Of a stretch of DNA of 64,000 nucleotides, positions 55,985 to 64,000 are shown one piece after another (within the stretch, counting starts at the first letter, position 1; the number at the start of each line of letters is the position of its first letter). The DNA comes from Luteimonas vadosa. Lineage in GTDB: Bacteria > Pseudomonadota > Gammaproteobacteria > Xanthomonadales > Xanthomonadaceae. The stretch spans positions 806,001-870,000 of the forward strand of contig NZ_BAABJY010000001.1 of the NCBI RefSeq assembly GCF_039543545.1, written 5' to 3'. Under the pieces are notes generated by a model. That model was not told where the DNA came from. It saw nothing but the letters and a program-made list of their open reading frames with translations, and made no database searches. A program made the position numbers and the translations under genes.

Positions 55985-57239
55985 GTCGCGTCGCGAGGTC
56001 GACCGGGGCCGCGCGGCGCGCCGTGGCGCGACGTTGCAGCACCCGGTCGATGCGGGCGAAGACGTCCCGCAGCACGTCGGGTTCGGGCAGCAGGGTCACC
56101 CGGAAGTGGTTGCGGTAGGGCACGTTGAAGCTGGAGCCCGGCACCACCAGCACGCCCTCGGTCTCCAGCAGCTCGAGGGCGAAGGCATGGTCCTCGAAAC
56201 CCGACGCGGCATCGCCCACCACGCCGGGGAACGCATAGAGCGCACCGGACGGCGCGACCAGCTGGAGGTGCTCGCTCGCCGCGCAGCTGTCGAGCACCGC
56301 CCGCCGCGCCTCGTGCAGCCGGCCACCGGGCGCGCACAACGGCGCGATGGTGTCCGCGCCCTGCAGCGCCGCCTCGATCGCGAACTGCCCGGGCACGTTG
56401 GCGCACAGCCGGAGCGCGCCGAGCAGGTCCATCGCATGCTGGAAACCCGCGCAGCGCCGCGCATCGCCCGACAGCACCCCCCAGCCCACGCGCCAGCCGC
56501 AGGCGCGATGCACCTTCGACAATCCGCCCAGCGACAGGCACGGCACGTCGCCGGCCAGCGGCGCCAGCGGCTGGAAGCGCGCGTCCTCGTAGAGCACGCC
56601 GTCGTAGATCTCGTCGGCCATCAGCAGCAGGCCGTGCTTCTCGGCGATGCGGACGATGCGCTCGAGCAGGGCGCGCGGGTAGGTGGCGCCGGTCGGGTTG
56701 TTGGGGTTGATCAGCACGATGGCGCGGGTGCGCGACGACACCAGCGCCTCGATCTCGTCGGGGTCCGGCAGGAAGTCGTTGGCGACCTTGCAGCGGTAGT
56801 ACACCGGGCGGCCGTCGTTGAGGATGGTGGCGGCCGACCACAGCGGGTAGTCGGGCGAGGGCAGCAGGACCTCGTCGCCGGGATTGAGCAGGGCGCGCAG
56901 GGAGATGTCGATCAGTTCGCTGACGCCGTTGCCGACGAACACGCGTTCGGCGTCCGCGTCGATCGCGCCGCGGGCGCGGTGGAAGGCGGCGATGGCCTCG
57001 CGCGCCGCGGGCAGGCCCTGCTGGTGCGTGTAGGGATCGGTGTCGTGGATGCGGTCGGCGATCGCGCGTTGCAGGTGGTCCGGCGCGCGGAAGCCGAAGG
57101 CGCCCGGGTTGCCGATGTTGAGCTTGACGAGTTCGCGGCCCTGCGCTTCCAGCTCCCGTGCCCGGCGCGCCAGTTCTCCCCGGATTTCGTACCGGACTTC
57201 GGACAGGCGGGCGCGGGTGGCGAGCGGGTCGTGCGGCAT
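55968..57239 (-). CDS. PLP-dependent aminotransferase (AlaA-like alanine aminotransferase)
   Basis: The enzyme (423 aa) is a fold-type I class I/II aminotransferase. The pyridoxal lysine lies in LSLGGLSKVHRACGWRVGW; NPNNPTGATYP, the GNGVSELIDI phosphate-binding region, MADEIYDGVLYED, and the Arg in YRNHFRVTLLPE that binds the substrate carboxylate are visible. The sequence is closest in pattern to AlaA/YfbQ, which makes alanine from pyruvate and glutamate. The ATG at 57239 is used because the longer reading is low-complexity. It leads an operon with the SGNH hydrolase and a methyltransferase. Confidence 0.92.
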   Translation of the reverse strand: MPHDPLATRARLSEVRYEIRGELARRARELEAQGRELVKLNIGNPGAFGFRAPDHLQRAIADRIHDTDPYTHQQGLPAAREAIAAFHRARGAIDADAERVFVGNGVSELIDISLRALLNPGDEVLLPSPDYPLWSAATILNDGRPVYYRCKVANDFLPDPDEIEALVSSRTRAIVLINPNNPTGATYPRALLERIVRIAEKHGLLLMADEIYDGVLYEDARFQPLAPLAGDVPCLSLGGLSKVHRACGWRVGWGVLSGDARRCAGFQHAMDLLGALRLCANVPGQFAIEAALQGADTIAPLCAPGGRLHEARRAVLDSCAASEHLQLVAPSGALYAFPGVVGDAASGFEDHAFALELLETEGVLVVPGSSFNVPYRNHFRVTLLPEPDVLRDVFARIDRVLQRRATARRAAPVDLATRRAASG

Positions 57240-57372
57240 GGGAAGCGGGCGGCGCGGAATTGGCCGCAAGCCTAGCGGAAAAGCCGCCGCGTCGCCGAAC
57301 GCCGGCGAGCACGACAAGGGCAGGATGGAGGGGTCCGGCGAGGCCGCGAGCGCGCCGGCCCGGGCGCGGCCC

Positions 57373-57378
57373 TACAAT
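57373..57378 (+). promoter_or_regulatory. -10 box upstream of rsgA
   Basis: TACAAT lies 30 bases before the TTG start of rsgA, which fits initiation downstream of it. No convincing -35 element is seen. Confidence 0.4.
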
Positions 57379-57407
57379 CCCTGCATGCACCCCGCCCGCC
57401 GCCCCGC

Positions 57408-58514
57408 TTGAGCCCCCGCTTCGACGCCCTGCGGGCGATCGGCTGGCCGTTCGAGGGCATGCCGCCGCCGGGGCCATGGCAGGACGCGATGCAGGCGCAC
57501 CCGGGTGCGCGACCGGCCCGCGTCATCGAGCAGCATCGTTCCGGCTACATCGTCGCCGAAGGCCTCGCGGGCGGTTTCGCGGTGGAGTCCCTGCCCGATT
57601 GGCAACGCCCACGCCTCCCCCCCGGCGAGCGTCCCGCAGTCGGCGACTGGCTGCTGGTCGAGGGGGATGCGGCCGGCGACGCGCGTGCCGCCGCGCTGCT
57701 GCCGCGGCGCACCGCGATCAAGCGCGGGGCCGCCGGCGAGCACTACGGGCAACAGGTCATCGCCGCCAACATCGACATCGTGTTCGTGGTCACCGGCCTG
57801 GACGGCGACTTCAACCCGCGCCGCATCGAGCGCTACCTGCTGCTGGTGCAAAGCGGCGGCGCGCGGCCGGTCGTGGTGCTGACCAAGGCCGATCGCGACG
57901 GTGTCGACGACACCGCGGCCCGCGCCGAACTGACCGACGCCATCGGCGCGGGCGTGCCGGTGGTTGCGGTCAATGCCAAGGATCGCGGCAGCGTCGCCGC
58001 GCTGGAGCAATGGCTCCCGCCGGGGAGTACCGCGGTGCTGGTCGGCAGTTCCGGCGCTGGCAAGTCGACGCTGACCAACACCCTGCTCGGCATCGAGAAG
58101 ATGAAGACCGGCGCGGTGCGCGAGTCGGACGCCCGCGGCCGCCACACCACCACCCATCGCGCGCTGATCCCGCTGCCGAGCGGTGCCTGCCTGATCGACA
58201 CCCCGGGCATGCGCGAGCTCAAGCCCACCGGCGAGGAGCGCCTGGCCGATGGCGGGTTCGAGGACATCGAGGCGCTGGCCGGCGACTGCCGCTTCCGCGA
58301 CTGCCGCCACGATCGCGAACCCGGCTGCGCCGTGCGCGCAGCCATCGATGCCGGTGCGCTCGACGCGCAACGCTTCGCCAACTACCTCAAGTTGCGCGAC
58401 GAGCTGGCCGGCGCCGCGGACCAGCTGGCCACCCGCCAGGCCCAGAAGGCCGACGAGCGCGTGCAGGGCAAGGCCTTGAACAAGCGGCTGGACGACAAGT
58501 ACGGCAGGCATTGA
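57408..58514 (+). CDS. rsgA: Ribosome small-subunit biogenesis GTPase RsgA
   Basis: RsgA (368 aa) is a circularly permuted GTPase that checks 30S subunit maturation. An OB-like N-terminal domain (about 40-110) precedes the permuted GTPase: G4 VVVLTKADRDG comes before G1 VLVGSSGAGKSTLTN, then G2 RGRHTTTHR and G3 LIDTPGMREL. A C-terminal zinc-binding region has CRFRDCRHDREPGC. The only start near the conserved N-terminus is TTG at 57408, behind a TACAAT box; a later ATG (57462) would shorten the protein by 18 residues. Confidence 0.95.
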   Translation: MSPRFDALRAIGWPFEGMPPPGPWQDAMQAHPGARPARVIEQHRSGYIVAEGLAGGFAVESLPDWQRPRLPPGERPAVGDWLLVEGDAAGDARAAALLPRRTAIKRGAAGEHYGQQVIAANIDIVFVVTGLDGDFNPRRIERYLLLVQSGGARPVVVLTKADRDGVDDTAARAELTDAIGAGVPVVAVNAKDRGSVAALEQWLPPGSTAVLVGSSGAGKSTLTNTLLGIEKMKTGAVRESDARGRHTTTHRALIPLPSGACLIDTPGMRELKPTGEERLADGGFEDIEALAGDCRFRDCRHDREPGCAVRAAIDAGALDAQRFANYLKLRDELAGAADQLATRQAQKADERVQGKALNKRLDDKYGRH

Positions 58515-58563
58515 GCGAACCGCCGGCCAGCGCGGCCAACGCCTGCCTACGGCACCTGCGGCT

Positions 58564-58569
58564 AGAATG
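58564..58569 (+). promoter_or_regulatory. -10 box upstream of maeB
   Basis: TAGAAT overlaps the first possible ATG of maeB (58567). If it is the -10 element, transcription starts near 58576, which favours the second ATG at 58597. Confidence 0.38.
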
Positions 58570-58596
58570 ACCGGCCCGACCGCCGTGCCGAGCGCC

Positions 58597-60942
<2,346 letters not shown>

Positions 60943-60981
60943 ACACGCGCCGGGCGGCGCCGTGAAGGCCGCGTCGAGTTT

Positions 60982-60999
60982 CCGGCGGCGGGCCGCCGG
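60982..60999 (+). terminator. Hairpin between maeB and the histidine kinase gene
   Basis: CCGGCGG and CCGCCGG flank a CGGG loop, 40 bases after the maeB stop. No T run follows, so termination is only possible, not shown. Confidence 0.35.
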
Positions 61000-61041
61000 T
61001 AACATCCGCCGATTGTCGCGGGACAGCGCGGGGTGTTGGCG

Positions 61042-64000
<2,959 letters not shown>

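Overview
This window is about 64 kb of GC-rich (roughly 65-70%) bacterial chromosome, densely packed with genes that often overlap by 4 bases (ATGA/GTGA). Gene content and order (ctaG-ctaE-DUF2909-SURF1-ctaA-ctaB, tsaD facing rpsU-yqeY-yihY-dnaG, a TonB-dependent receptor with an Oar/xanthomonad-style plug, GCS2-type gshA, short AMP nucleosidase) point to a gammaproteobacterium of the Lysobacter/Luteimonas/Xanthomonas group. That placement is inferred from gene content, not from a marker search. No rRNA, tRNA, CRISPR array, transposase, integrase or phage gene was seen. The window is mostly core chromosome with a few accessory inserts.

Layout. 1-5375: end of ctaG, then the cytochrome c oxidase/heme A set (subunit III, SURF1, a SCO-like membrane protein, heme A synthase, heme O synthase), the last four translationally coupled. 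5617-6933: secreted amidohydrolase. 7054-10632 (minus): a three-gene cassette of a small unknown protein, a double-domain KaiC-like ATPase and a soluble GGDEF plus histidine-kinase protein. 10857-13239 (minus): SulP transporter and tandem universal stress protein. 13556-15571: secreted S9 peptidase. 15738-19491 (minus): rpsU-yqeY-yihY-dnaG, without rpoD next to it. 19624-25407: tsaD, a lower-GC cupin gene, then folB, mscS-type channel, folK, a DUF6159-like membrane protein and a pteridine reductase, which together look like a folate cluster.

25562-30629: MidA-type methyltransferase, VanZ-like protein, CCA-adding enzyme and soluble lytic transglycosylase. 30848-37195: TonB-dependent receptor, EEP-family phosphodiesterase, two DsbA-like proteins and a diheme cytochrome c4 (periplasmic redox and uptake). 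37349-42772: engB, a DUF2007 protein, gshA and ppc. 42818-48879: TPR lipoprotein-like protein, glutathione-dependent formaldehyde detoxification (frmA, fghA), a diphthamide-synthase-like PP-loop protein, a small unknown protein and a GSH/DsbA-fold isomerase. 49039-51755: a coupled pair of amidohydrolases, one with intact and one with lost metal ligands. 51868-57239: AMP nucleosidase, DUF924, rhodanese, polysaccharide deacetylase, and a methyltransferase/SGNH lipoprotein/aminotransferase operon. 57408-64000: rsgA, the malic enzyme maeB, and a large PAS/GAF histidine kinase that runs off the right edge.

The most unusual element is the KaiC cassette at 7054-10632. It has no kaiA or kaiB beside it, its KaiC seems to lack the Ser/Thr phosphorylation pair of the cyanobacterial clock protein, and its partner joins a diguanylate cyclase with an intact GGDEF motif to a histidine kinase. 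The second is the active/degenerate amidohydrolase pair at 49039-51755.
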